DNA of 35,877 nt from Eubacteriales bacterium (GTDB lineage Bacteria; Bacillota; Clostridia; Oscillospirales; CAG-272). The stretch covers positions 1 to 35,877 of the forward strand of contig JAHAZT010000021.1 of NCBI GenBank assembly GCA_018383975.1. The letters are read 5' to 3'. Both the position numbers and the translations under genes were made by a program. The notes below the pieces were generated by a model that did not search any database, had not been told where the DNA came from, and was given only the letters and a program-made list of their open reading frames with translations. Below are positions 20,675 through 28,082 of this stretch, piece by piece. Position 1 is the first letter of the stretch, and every line of letters begins with the position of its first letter.

Positions 20675-21604
20675 TCATTTTAATTTTCTCGTGCTTACCT
20701 CGGCAAGCACTCTTCTGATGTCATCCGTCCGCGGCGGAGTCGTTCCCGGCGTCAGACAAGCCGCCGTTCCGTACGCAACTGCCGAGCGCAGACATTCCTC
20801 CTTGCTCTTCCCCTCCGAAAAAGCCGCGACAAACCCCGCGATTGCGCTGTCGCCGGCGCCGACTGTCGAAACGGCGTCAGTTTTCGGCGGCTCGGCTGCA
20901 AAAGCTCCCTCGTCGCACACGAGAAGCGCGCCTCTGCCTCCGAGACTTATCATAACGTTTTCCGTGCCGCTTTCGCGCGTCCGCGCGGCAAAATCAATCA
21001 GTCCCCCGATATCGCCCGCCGACACTCCGGAATAACGGAAAACCTCCTCCTCGTTCGGCTTTATCAGCCACGCGCCGACGTCGATAACGTCGCCGATTTC
21101 AAACGAGCTTGAATCAAGGCTGACCTTCGCCCCCGTCGATTTCACCTTCTTTATAAAGGCTTTTATATCGGAAATTTCAATTCCCTTCGGATTTTTCCCC
21201 GCAAAGCAAACGACGGTGTCGCCGTCCGTTTCGCCGATTGCGGCTTCAAAATCGGAAAGGAGGGCTTTGTCCGCTTCAAATCCGGCAAAGCTGATTCTTG
21301 TCTCCACGTCGTCCGCGGAATGGATTGTTATATTTTCTCTTATCCTTCCGTCGACGGATACCGCCGTAAAGTCGACGCCGCCCGCGGAAAGCTGCTTTTT
21401 GTAGTCATCGCCGTTTTCCCTGCCGACCGCAACAACGGCACGGCTCGCTTTTCCTCCCGCCGCAAGCGCACGTGAGGTGTTGACGCCTTTTCCGCCCGCG
21501 TCGCACCTTGTGACCGTGGCAAGATTTTCTTTTCCCGCCGCAAACCCGTCACACCGGCAATGGATATCGAAAGCGGGATTGAGCGTTACGGTAATAATTT
21601 TCAT
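20675..21604 (-). CDS. PfkB-family sugar-phosphate kinase (1-phosphofructokinase type)
   Basis: A 309-residue ribokinase-fold kinase of the FruK/LacC branch, which phosphorylates fructose-1-phosphate or tagatose-6-phosphate with ATP. Supporting motifs are the N-terminal MKIITVTLNPAFDIH, the sugar-binding GGKGVNTSRAL, KPNEEEV in the middle and the C-terminal anion-hole/catalytic STVGAGDSAIAGF. I start at ATG 21604 because the track start (GTG 21631) would sit only a few bases from the predicted transcription start, whereas the ATG has GGAG five bases upstream. No fructose PTS or fruR gene is adjacent, so the exact sugar phosphate is not determined. The downstream neighbour is the lipoprotein phosphoesterase. 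Confidence 0.88.
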   Translation of the reverse strand: MKIITVTLNPAFDIHCRCDGFAAGKENLATVTRCDAGGKGVNTSRALAAGGKASRAVVAVGRENGDDYKKQLSAGGVDFTAVSVDGRIRENITIHSADDVETRISFAGFEADKALLSDFEAAIGETDGDTVVCFAGKNPKGIEISDIKAFIKKVKSTGAKVSLDSSSFEIGDVIDVGAWLIKPNEEEVFRYSGVSAGDIGGLIDFAARTRESGTENVMISLGGRGALLVCDEGAFAAEPPKTDAVSTVGAGDSAIAGFVAAFSEGKSKEECLRSAVAYGTAACLTPGTTPPRTDDIRRVLAEVSTRKLK

Positions 21605-21645
21605 ATTCTCTCCATAAGAAAACAATTTCACTTTCAGATTGAAAT

Positions 21646-21674
21646 ATTATATCATAAATGATGCAGTCCGTCAA
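21646..21674 (-). promoter_or_regulatory. Sigma-A promoter of the PfkB-like kinase
   Basis: On the minus strand TTGACG (21669-21674), 17 bases, TATAAT (21646-21651), about 40 bases before the ATG. Confidence 0.75.
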
Positions 21675-21802
21675 CGGATTTGGCATCCGCACCATGTACA
21701 AAAAAACGGCGGTTTTTTGTGAATTTCGCTCATACAGTCCGCCGTTTCCGCAAAATAAACGTCAAAATCCGCCCGCAAATTCAAAATAAATCGTCAACCG
21801 AA

Positions 21803-21831
21803 TTGACAACAGCCCGCGCTTGGGTTATAAT
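21803..21831 (+). promoter_or_regulatory. Sigma-A promoter of the nusB-xse-ispA operon
   Basis: A consensus TTGACA (21803-21808), 17 bases, TATAAT (21826-21831). It lies 37 bases before the nusB start and is the only strong promoter seen for the five-gene operon. Upstream at 21706-21749 an AAACGGCGG...CCGCCGTTT inverted repeat with a long loop is present, role unknown. Confidence 0.85.
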
Positions 21832-21868
21832 TTATTCTGTGAATATATTTAATCGGAAGGTAGAAACA

Positions 21869-22273
21869 ATGCAGAACATTTCAAGGAGAGCCGCAAGAGA
21901 ATGTGCGCTTAAAGCGCTGTACGGCTTTGAATTTTCAAGAGAGGCAGACCCTGCCGACTTTTTTGAGCTTTCGTGCTCCGAATTTGAAACGGCGTCGGAC
22001 GAATTTTCAAAAAAGCTGTTTATGACAGCCGCCTCCAATCTCGACGCAATCGACGAAACAATAGCGCGCAACGCAAAGGGCTGGAAGGCGGAGAGACTCT
22101 CAAAAATGACGCTCTCCATTCTCCGTCTCTGCGTGTGCGAGATGAAATATTTTGATGACATTCCCTCCGCCGTATCCATGAACGAGGCGGTTGAGCTTGC
22201 GAAAATCTATGACGGCGACGACGCTCCCTCGTTTATAAACGGCATAGTGAACGCCGTTTCAAAATCGCTATGA
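21869..22273 (+). CDS. nusB: Transcription antitermination protein NusB
   Basis: NusB binds boxA RNA with NusE (S10) and supports rRNA antitermination. The true start is ATG 21869 (MQNISRRAARECALKALYGFEF) with GGAAGG eight bases upstream; the 63 extra residues of the track ORF include the promoter. The 134-residue product shows the family pattern: RRxARExALKxLY at the N-terminus, and KGWKAERLSKMTLSILRLCVCEMKYFDDIPSAVSMNEAVELAKIY near the C-terminus, ending FINGIVNAVSKSL. It overlaps the next gene by four bases (ATGA). Confidence 0.96.
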   Translation: MQNISRRAARECALKALYGFEFSREADPADFFELSCSEFETASDEFSKKLFMTAASNLDAIDETIARNAKGWKAERLSKMTLSILRLCVCEMKYFDDIPSAVSMNEAVELAKIYDGDDAPSFINGIVNAVSKSL

Positions 22274-23211
22274 ACATTCTCGGAATAGATACAAGCAATT
22301 ATACAACCTCCGTTTCGGTGGTTTCGGATACGGGCTTCCGTCACGAAAGACAGATACTTGAGGTGGCGGACGGAGAGCGTGGACTTAGGCAGAGCAACGC
22401 TCTCTTTTTGCATACGAAAAATCTTCCGGTTTTAATGGAAAAACTCGCTCCCATCGGCACAATCGACGCCGTCGCGTACAGCGACAGACCGCGTGACGAG
22501 GAGGGCTCGTATATGCCGTGCTTTCTCGCCGGAGAGGCTGTCGCAAGGTCGGTTGCGGCGGCTCTGAACGTCCCCGCTCTGCGGTTTTCTCATCAGGCGG
22601 GACACATAATGGCGGCGGCAAAAACCTGCGAAAATCCCGAAATTATCGGCTCGCCGTTCCTCTGCTATCACGTTTCCGGCGGCACGACGGAGCTCGTTCT
22701 GGCACAGCCAGACGACACGCTCGGCTTTGCCGTAAAAATCGTCGGCGGCACGACGGATATAAGCGCGGGACAGCTCATCGACCGCGCGGGCGTGCTTATG
22801 GGGCTGAAATTTCCCTGCGGAGGAGAACTCGAAAAGCTGGCAGCCGACACGGAAAAACAAAAGGTGAAAATATCCGCAGTCGGAGCGAAATGCAATTTTT
22901 CCGGCGCGGAAAACAAGGTTATAAAGGCGCTGCACGACGGGAAAAGCAAATCCGAAGTTGCGCGCTATGCGCTCGACTACTGCGCGGAGTCCCTTATTGC
23001 ATCGGTTGACGCTGCAAGAAAAGAGTTGGGAGAATTCCCCGTCCTGTTTGCGGGCGGCGTTATGCGGAACGCAATTATCCGATCGGAGCTTGAAAAAAGA
23101 CTCGAAAATATATATTTCGGCTCGGTTGAGCTCTCGTCGGACAATTCCGTCGGCACGGCGTGGCTCGGCAAAGAAAAGCTCGAAAGGAGCGGCAAATGGA
23201 ACGGCAGATAA
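22270..23211 (+). CDS. TsaD/Kae1-like protein (M22 family paralogue)
   Basis: A 313-residue ASKHA-fold protein of the Kae1/TsaD (peptidase M22) family. The N-terminus NILGIDTSNYTTSVSVV is the phosphate-binding segment. The metal-binding pair appears as SHQAGH, corresponding to HxxGH in TsaD. VSGGTTELVL and FAGGVMRNAIIR are the nucleotide-binding loops. It is shorter and diverged relative to the 335-345-residue TsaD that makes t6A on tRNA. It sits inside a nusB/xse operon, an arrangement I associate with a Clostridial paralogue rather than TsaD itself. Its activity is unknown; the old label 'O-sialoglycoprotein endopeptidase' should not be taken literally. It overlaps nusB by 4 bp and xseA by 16 bp. 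Confidence 0.8.
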   Translation: MNILGIDTSNYTTSVSVVSDTGFRHERQILEVADGERGLRQSNALFLHTKNLPVLMEKLAPIGTIDAVAYSDRPRDEEGSYMPCFLAGEAVARSVAAALNVPALRFSHQAGHIMAAAKTCENPEIIGSPFLCYHVSGGTTELVLAQPDDTLGFAVKIVGGTTDISAGQLIDRAGVLMGLKFPCGGELEKLAADTEKQKVKISAVGAKCNFSGAENKVIKALHDGKSKSEVARYALDYCAESLIASVDAARKELGEFPVLFAGGVMRNAIIRSELEKRLENIYFGSVELSSDNSVGTAWLGKEKLERSGKWNGR

Positions 23212-24419
23212 TTTCCGTTACGGAACTTAATTTATATATAAAAGCCAAACTGGACGGCGACCCGCTTCTCTCCGGACTGCTCGTCCGCGGCGAAATTTCA
23301 AATTTCAAGCGGTATTCAAGCGGTCATTGCTATTTCACCTTAAAGGACGCCGGCGGAGCCGTTCGTGCCGTTATGTTCAATTCGTCTGCGCAGAGACTGA
23401 AATTCGACCCGACGGACGGAATGAGGGTCATAGCGGGCGGCAGGGCTTCCGTTTATGAACGGGACGGTCAATACCAACTGTACATTACATCGCTTGAGCC
23501 GGAAGGGGTCGGCGCGCTTCATCTTGCGTATGAACAGCTTAAAGAAAAGCTGGCAGGCGAAGGACTTTTCGATGAGTCGATCAAAAAGCCCGTTCCCCGC
23601 TATCCGAAACGTATCGGCGTCATCACATCGCCGACGGGAGCGGCTGTCCGCGACATAATAAATATTGCGGGCAGGAGATTTCCTCTTGCGGAGATCTGCG
23701 TTTATCCTGCGGTCGTTCAGGGAGAAGGCTCCGTGCCGACTCTCCTTGCAGGGCTTGAATATTTCGGTTTTACGTCACCTGCCGACGTAATAATCATCGG
23801 GCGGGGCGGCGGCTCGATTGAAGACCTCTGGTCTTTCAACAGCGAAGATCTCGCAAGAAAAATACGCTCCTCTCCCGTGCCTGTGATATCGGCAGTCGGG
23901 CATGAAACAGACTTTACAATCTGCGATTTTGCAGCCGATATGCGTGCGCCGACGCCCTCTGCGGCAGCGGAGTGTGCAACGCCGGATAAAAGCGAAATCA
24001 TTACTTTGCTCTCTTCGCAGTCGGCGCATATGCGAAAAGCAGTGCAAAGACGGGTTGACATTATGCGCGAACGTCTGGAAAGGGTTTCTTCATCGAATAT
24101 GATGAAAAACCCGATGAATTTCATAGATGACAGACGCATTTATCTCGATACGCTTTCCGAAAAAATCGTCGCCGGAGCGCAAGCTGGCATCGAAAACAAA
24201 AGGTTGTCGCTGCGCGGAGTCGCCGCCGCACTCGGCGCGTTGAATCCGCTGGCGGTACTCTCAAGGGGCTACGGAGCCGTCTTTTCCGGGAGCGGCTCGC
24301 TCATAAAAAGCACGGACGATATAAAAATCGGAGAAACACTCAAAATAAAAATTTCCGACGGCGAAATCGACGCCGCCGTTACGGGAAAACGTCACAAAGG
24401 AGGAAAAAATAATGGCTGA
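23196..24419 (+). CDS. xseA: Exodeoxyribonuclease VII large subunit
   Basis: XseA is the catalytic subunit of exonuclease VII, which degrades single-stranded DNA from both ends. I start at ATG 23196 (MERQIISVTELNLYIKAKL) with AAAGGAG upstream; the track start at 23160 adds 12 residues translated from inside the upstream gene. The 407-residue protein has the N-terminal OB-fold (LLVRGEISNFKRYSSGHCYFTLKD), then the catalytic core RIGVITSPTGAAVRDI, GRGGGSIEDLWSFNSEDLARKI, SAVGHETDFTICDFAADMRAPTPSAAAE, a helical region and a C-terminal LSRGYGAVF segment. It overlaps both neighbours, consistent with fixed-ratio expression with xseB. Confidence 0.97.
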   Translation: MERQIISVTELNLYIKAKLDGDPLLSGLLVRGEISNFKRYSSGHCYFTLKDAGGAVRAVMFNSSAQRLKFDPTDGMRVIAGGRASVYERDGQYQLYITSLEPEGVGALHLAYEQLKEKLAGEGLFDESIKKPVPRYPKRIGVITSPTGAAVRDIINIAGRRFPLAEICVYPAVVQGEGSVPTLLAGLEYFGFTSPADVIIIGRGGGSIEDLWSFNSEDLARKIRSSPVPVISAVGHETDFTICDFAADMRAPTPSAAAECATPDKSEIITLLSSQSAHMRKAVQRRVDIMRERLERVSSSNMMKNPMNFIDDRRIYLDTLSEKIVAGAQAGIENKRLSLRGVAAALGALNPLAVLSRGYGAVFSGSGSLIKSTDDIKIGETLKIKISDGEIDAAVTGKRHKGGKNNG

Positions 24420-24630
24420 AAAGAAAATGAGCTTTGAGGAAGCTCTTGCAAGGCTTGAAGAAATAGTCGGCGAGATGGACAGCGGCAAAGCCGAGCTTGA
24501 CAAGCTGCTTGAGCTTTTTGAAGAAGGCACGACGCTCGTCCGCAAATGCAAAAAAGAACTCGACAACGCCGAAAAAAAGATAAAGCTCGTAACGGAGGAC
24601 GGGGAAACGGACTTTCCCCCTATGAAATAA
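24412..24630 (+). CDS. xseB: Exodeoxyribonuclease VII small subunit
   Basis: The 72-residue XseB partner decorates the helical arms of XseA. It has the family sequence KMSFEEALARLEEIVGEMDSGKAELDKLLELFEEGTTLV, then a coiled-coil helix RKCKKELDNAEKKIKLV and a short acidic tail. ATG 24412 has AAAGGAGG upstream, lies within the end of xseA (8-bp overlap), and its stop overlaps the next start (TAATG). Confidence 0.95.
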   Translation: MAEKKMSFEEALARLEEIVGEMDSGKAELDKLLELFEEGTTLVRKCKKELDNAEKKIKLVTEDGETDFPPMK

Positions 24631-25517
24631 TGGATATACGCACAAAAATGAGCGAATACGCGGAAAAGGTCACGGCGGAGCTTGAGAAATACCTCGCAAC
24701 CCCCGACCCCGACCTTGAAACGCTCTATTCTTCGATGAGATACAGCGCACTTTCCGGCGGAAAAAGAATACGTCCATTTCTCTGCGACGCCTTCTGCCGA
24801 CTTTTCGGCGGCAATGCCGAAGCGGCAATGCCGTTTGCCTGCGCCATCGAAATGGTACACGCATCCTCCCTTGTCCACGACGATATGCCCTGTATGGACA
24901 ACGACGATCTCCGTCGCGGCAAGCCGACAAATCACAAGGTCTACGGGGAGGATATTGCCCTTCTCTGCGGCGACGCATTGATAACACGGGGATACGAGAT
25001 TGCGGCGCTCAACCGCTTCGTTTCGCCGGAAGCGGCGAGAAGCGCCGTCGCAATGCTGACAAGGCTCGCAGGCGCAACGGGAATGATGGGCGGACAGGAG
25101 ATTGACCTGCTCGGCGAGAAAACAAAGCCCGATTTTCCGCTGCTTCTCAAAATGCACGACAAAAAAACCGGCGCGCTGATGAAGGCGTCCGTCCTGCTAG
25201 GCTGTCATGCGGCGGAAATAACGGACGAGAGCGACCCCCGCTCCGTCGCCGCCGTAAAATATGCAAGCGGTATCGGCACGGCTTTTCAGATAATAGACGA
25301 TATTCTTGACGTTGAAGGCGACCCCGCCCTGCTCGGCAAAGCCACCCATGCGGACGCCGCCGAGGGCAAGACGACGTTTATATCGTTTATGTCCGTCGAA
25401 GATGCAAGAAAATACGCAAAAAAGCTGACAGACTCCGCCATAGACGCGATAAGGTCATATGACGGCTCCGATGACCTCATCTCCCTTGCGGAATTTCTTC
25501 TTTTGAGAAACAAATAA
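24630..25517 (+). CDS. ispA: Short-chain polyprenyl diphosphate synthase (FPP/GGPP type)
   Basis: This enzyme condenses isopentenyl diphosphate onto allylic diphosphates to supply isoprenoid precursors for undecaprenyl and quinone synthesis. I use ATG 24630 (MDIRTKMSEYAEK), which overlaps the xseB stop; the track ORF starts 28 residues earlier out of context. The 295-residue protein has SGGKRIRPFL, the first Asp-rich motif DDMPCMDND followed by DLRRGKPTNHKVYGED, and the second motif DDILD. Five residues before the first motif there is Ser where E. coli IspA has Tyr, which by known chain-length rules could favour C20 over C15 product; the ispA symbol is used in the broad family sense. It is the last gene before the operon terminator; dxs does not follow. 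Confidence 0.9.
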   Translation: MDIRTKMSEYAEKVTAELEKYLATPDPDLETLYSSMRYSALSGGKRIRPFLCDAFCRLFGGNAEAAMPFACAIEMVHASSLVHDDMPCMDNDDLRRGKPTNHKVYGEDIALLCGDALITRGYEIAALNRFVSPEAARSAVAMLTRLAGATGMMGGQEIDLLGEKTKPDFPLLLKMHDKKTGALMKASVLLGCHAAEITDESDPRSVAAVKYASGIGTAFQIIDDILDVEGDPALLGKATHADAAEGKTTFISFMSVEDARKYAKKLTDSAIDAIRSYDGSDDLISLAEFLLLRNK

Positions 25518-25519
25518 CG

Positions 25520-25560
25520 AAATCACCCCTTTTTCATAAGATAAAAAGGGGTGATTTTTT
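25520..25560 (+). terminator. Operon terminator that also carries the yunB Shine-Dalgarno
   Basis: AAATCACCCCTTTTT (25520-25534) and AAAAAGGGGTGATTT (25543-25557) form a perfect 15-bp stem with an eight-base loop, followed by a T-run. The 3' arm contains GGGGTGAT, a good match to the anti-Shine-Dalgarno, and the yunB ATG begins at 25561 directly after the T-run. Confidence 0.85.
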
Positions 25561-26199
25561 ATGGAATGTACTTTTCGCAAACGAAAAAAGGGGAAGAAAA
25601 TTCTCATTTTCCTTGCGTGCGTTATGATATTTGCCGTCTTCTCCGTCATATACCTCAATCATAAGCTCGACCCGCTCGTATGCGCCGCCGCAACACCGCA
25701 GATAAAAGCGGAAATGACGCGCGTCATAAACGAGGCAATAAGCGAAGCGATGACCGGATATGAGGAAAAACTCGTCAGCATCAGATACGGCACGGACGGG
25801 AAAATTCTCTCAATAGAAACCGACAGCACAAAAATAAATCTTCTCCGCGCGCTCGTCACGGAGAAGATAAACGAAAAAATCAAGGCATACGGAGAATACG
25901 GCGTCACGATTTCCCTTTCAAACATTCTTGATGACGAAATCATCCTCGGCAGGTTTCCGTCCATGAGAATTCCGGCAAGCGTTGAGCCAAGCGGCAGCGC
26001 GGAGACGACCGTCAAAAGCTCGCTTGCGTCGGCAGGGATAAATCAGAGTCTGCACAAAATAACGCTCTCCGTCCGCGTCAGCGTGACGGCAATGCTGCTT
26101 ATATCAACGGTCGACGTCGACACGGAGACGGACGTCTGTATTGCGGAAACTGTAATAATCGGCGATGTACCGAAGGTTTTTCTCGGAGGAAAAAATTAA
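25561..26199 (+). CDS. yunB: Sporulation protein YunB
   Basis: YunB is a membrane-anchored protein required for normal sporulation in Bacillus and widespread in spore-forming Clostridia; its molecular role is not settled. The 212-residue product has a basic N-terminus, one transmembrane segment (ILIFLACVMIFAVFSVIYL), and the family core. The diagnostic part is the C-terminal SAGINQSLHKITLSVRVSVTAML followed by ETDVCIAETVIIGDVPKVFLG. Its only visible ribosome site lies in the 3' arm of the preceding terminator stem. No sporulation sigma-factor promoter was identified. Its stop overlaps the convergent radical SAM gene by 4 bp. This gene is the main evidence that the host forms spores. Confidence 0.9.
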   Translation: MECTFRKRKKGKKILIFLACVMIFAVFSVIYLNHKLDPLVCAAATPQIKAEMTRVINEAISEAMTGYEEKLVSIRYGTDGKILSIETDSTKINLLRALVTEKINEKIKAYGEYGVTISLSNILDDEIILGRFPSMRIPASVEPSGSAETTVKSSLASAGINQSLHKITLSVRVSVTAMLLISTVDVDTETDVCIAETVIIGDVPKVFLGGKN

Positions 26200-27080
26200 A
26201 CGCCGGTATAGTCAAAGTCGGGGATAAAGCTCTCATCCGCGGCAGCGCCTTCCTGAACATACGCAAGAGAAATGCCGATTTTGTCCGCATGATCGACGAC
26301 CTTTGAATATTCGTATTTCGTCAGCTTCCGGCAAAGCTCGGGATAGCCTGAAAGGCGGGCTTTGTCCGGCGTGAACTGGCTCATTATGCTTATGACGATG
26401 TCATCCCCGTATTCGGAATGAAGATAATCCATTATGCGGATCGAATCGTCCGTGCAGCCGGGCAGAACGAGATGGCGGACAACAACTCCGCTCTTCATCA
26501 GCCCGTTTTCGATTACGGGACGTCCCTTTGTGCGCACCATTTCTGCAAGCGCAGACTTTGCAAATTCGGGATAATCCCTTGCCGTGGAATACTTTTCGGC
26601 AAGCGAAGATGACATATATTTGAAGTCTGTCAGATAAATGTCGACTGTTTTATCAAGCGAGGTTATCATCTCGGATTTTTCGTATCCGCCCGTGTTCCAT
26701 ACAACGGGAAGGTCAAGTCCCTTTGACCTTGCGTCGGCGACGGCGCGCTTTATCTGCTCTGAAAAGTGCGTAGGCGTGACAAGGTTTATATTGCACGCGC
26801 CCTTTTCTTTCAGCTCAAAGAATATTTCGCAAAGGCGCTCCTCCGTCACCTCCCTGCCGACCTCGCCGCGCGAAATGCCGTAATTCTGGCAATACACGCA
26901 ACGGAGATTACACCCCGAAAAGAACACCGTTCCCGACCCTTTTTCACCCGATATGCATGGCTCCTCCCAATAGTGAAGCGCGGCACGGGCAAGGCGAACG
27001 GTGTTTTTTTCGCCGCAGAAGCCGGTTTTTATATTTCTGTCGACCCCGCACCCGCGGGGACAAATATTGCATTTTTCCAT
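26196..27080 (-). CDS. Radical SAM protein, PflX/COG1313-like
   Basis: A 294-residue radical S-adenosylmethionine enzyme. The N-terminus carries a Cys-rich segment CNICPRGCGVDR...GFCG, likely a second iron-sulfur or metal site. The radical SAM cluster motif follows as CNLRCVYCQN. Later segments (VVWNTGGYEKSE, DIYLTDFKYMSSSLAEKYS, VVVRHLVLPGC) match the pyruvate formate-lyase-activating-enzyme-like group often called PflX, whose substrate is unknown. ATG 27080 is only one base beyond the stop of the YhhN gene, so the two are translationally coupled. It converges with yunB. Confidence 0.85.
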   Translation of the reverse strand: MEKCNICPRGCGVDRNIKTGFCGEKNTVRLARAALHYWEEPCISGEKGSGTVFFSGCNLRCVYCQNYGISRGEVGREVTEERLCEIFFELKEKGACNINLVTPTHFSEQIKRAVADARSKGLDLPVVWNTGGYEKSEMITSLDKTVDIYLTDFKYMSSSLAEKYSTARDYPEFAKSALAEMVRTKGRPVIENGLMKSGVVVRHLVLPGCTDDSIRIMDYLHSEYGDDIVISIMSQFTPDKARLSGYPELCRKLTKYEYSKVVDHADKIGISLAYVQEGAAADESFIPDFDYTGV

Positions 27081-27081
27081 T

Positions 27082-27759
27082 TTATTTTATAACAAGTCCG
27101 CCGAGCGAAAGCGCATACATTATCTGCGCCGCAAAATATGTTGAAAGATTGAAAACATTCATTTTTGTCGTGTCCTTTTCTCCGAAAAGTATGAAAAGAA
27201 TTATAAAATCGGATATAAAGAACAGCACCGCGCCGATTGCAAGCGTCACCGCAAGTCCGCCGAGGACAGCCATAAGAATATAATATGCCATTGTTGCCGT
27301 CAGCAGGGAGGCATATATCGCCGAGGGATAAAAAAGCTCGCCGAAGTTCATATTTTTGCGGACGGCAAAGAGCACCGCAAACGCAGTCACAGCGCCGAAG
27401 GCAAGAGAAATTCCGAAATACAATATATGAAATCCGCAGGCGACAGTTACCGCGCAGAACACGGCAATATGCTCGATTGCGAACGCCGCCATTCCGAGCG
27501 GAAGAAACGCCTTCTCCTCCGGACAGACGTGCGAAGCGTCAAGAAAAATATCGCCGACCATTCCGAGCACAAGCCCGAAAAGCATTATCAGTCCGGCATT
27601 CGCGGGCGATTTTGAAACCATTACAAATCCCAGCGAAACAAAGCTCAACGCCGCAATGGCTTTTGTCGCCGTGACGATTCCTCCCCGCCTTCTGACCTTG
27701 AAAAAGATAAAAATCGTTGCAAAGATTGCCGTCATCGCTATGAGAATATACTTAATCAT
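27082..27759 (-). CDS. YhhN (TMEM86/lysoplasmalogenase) family membrane protein
   Basis: A 225-residue polytopic membrane protein with about seven to eight hydrophobic helices. Family signatures include VTATKAIAALSF near the first third, GLVLGMVGDIFLD with the conserved Asp, GMAAFAIEHIAVF, GAVLFFISDFIILFILF and the C-terminal YFAAQIMYALSL. Eukaryotic TMEM86 proteins hydrolyse the vinyl-ether bond of lysoplasmalogens, and many Clostridia make plasmalogens, so that activity is plausible here but not shown. It is the first gene of the two-gene unit with the radical SAM protein and has an AGGAGG ribosome site. Confidence 0.85.
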   Translation of the reverse strand: MIKYILIAMTAIFATIFIFFKVRRRGGIVTATKAIAALSFVSLGFVMVSKSPANAGLIMLFGLVLGMVGDIFLDASHVCPEEKAFLPLGMAAFAIEHIAVFCAVTVACGFHILYFGISLAFGAVTAFAVLFAVRKNMNFGELFYPSAIYASLLTATMAYYILMAVLGGLAVTLAIGAVLFFISDFIILFILFGEKDTTKMNVFNLSTYFAAQIMYALSLGGLVIK

Positions 27760-27873
27760 AAAATGTCCTCCGTTGAATTGTTTCCGTTCCGCAAACGCCT
27801 GCGTTTTTTTGCCGTTTCCGGCCCGACAGTTGCGGAGGTATCGGGTGCGGCACTTATAAATTATCTTTGCTTA

Positions 27874-27902
27874 ATTATATCACGGATATTCCGTTTTATC
27901 AA
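27874..27902 (-). promoter_or_regulatory. Sigma-A promoter of the YhhN-radical SAM unit
   Basis: On the minus strand TTGATA (27897-27902), 17 bases, TATAAT (27874-27879), about 115 bases before the YhhN ATG. A small AAATCC/GGATTT hairpin lies upstream at 27925-27952. Confidence 0.75.
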
Positions 27903-28082
27903 TGACTTTTTTCCATAGCACGGCAAATCCCCCGCGGAAACGCGGAGGATTTGTGTACGTCGGCTTGTTGCGCCGTTTTCTTTCCGCGAATGATGGCTGA
28001 GACAGCGGCAGGCAGAGCAATCTTATGAATCTCTCCCTTTATAACGACGTTCCTTCCCGTGATATAATCAATTGTTTTTTTC
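27899..28082 (-). pseudogene. Possible frameshifted continuation of the 28068-28478 gene
   Basis: Immediately past the stop of the 136-residue gene, the reading frame shifted by +1 stays open for about 56 codons and encodes a plausible peptide (DYITGRNVVIKGEIHK, LPAAVSAIIRGKKTAQQ). The switch point falls at a run of seven A residues on the coding strand (28075-28081); loss of one A would fuse the frames. There is no start codon or ribosome site for this segment alone. It could be a decayed gene end, a slippage product, an assembly homopolymer error, or chance. Confidence 0.3.

Noticed and set aside
22270-23211. Naming the M22 protein tsaD
   Set aside because: It is shorter and diverged, and its context fits a paralogue; without seeing the rest of the genome the symbol is not justified.
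27925-27952. AAATCC/GGATTT hairpin as a terminator of the hypothetical gene
   Set aside because: Stem is interrupted and no T-run follows on either strand.
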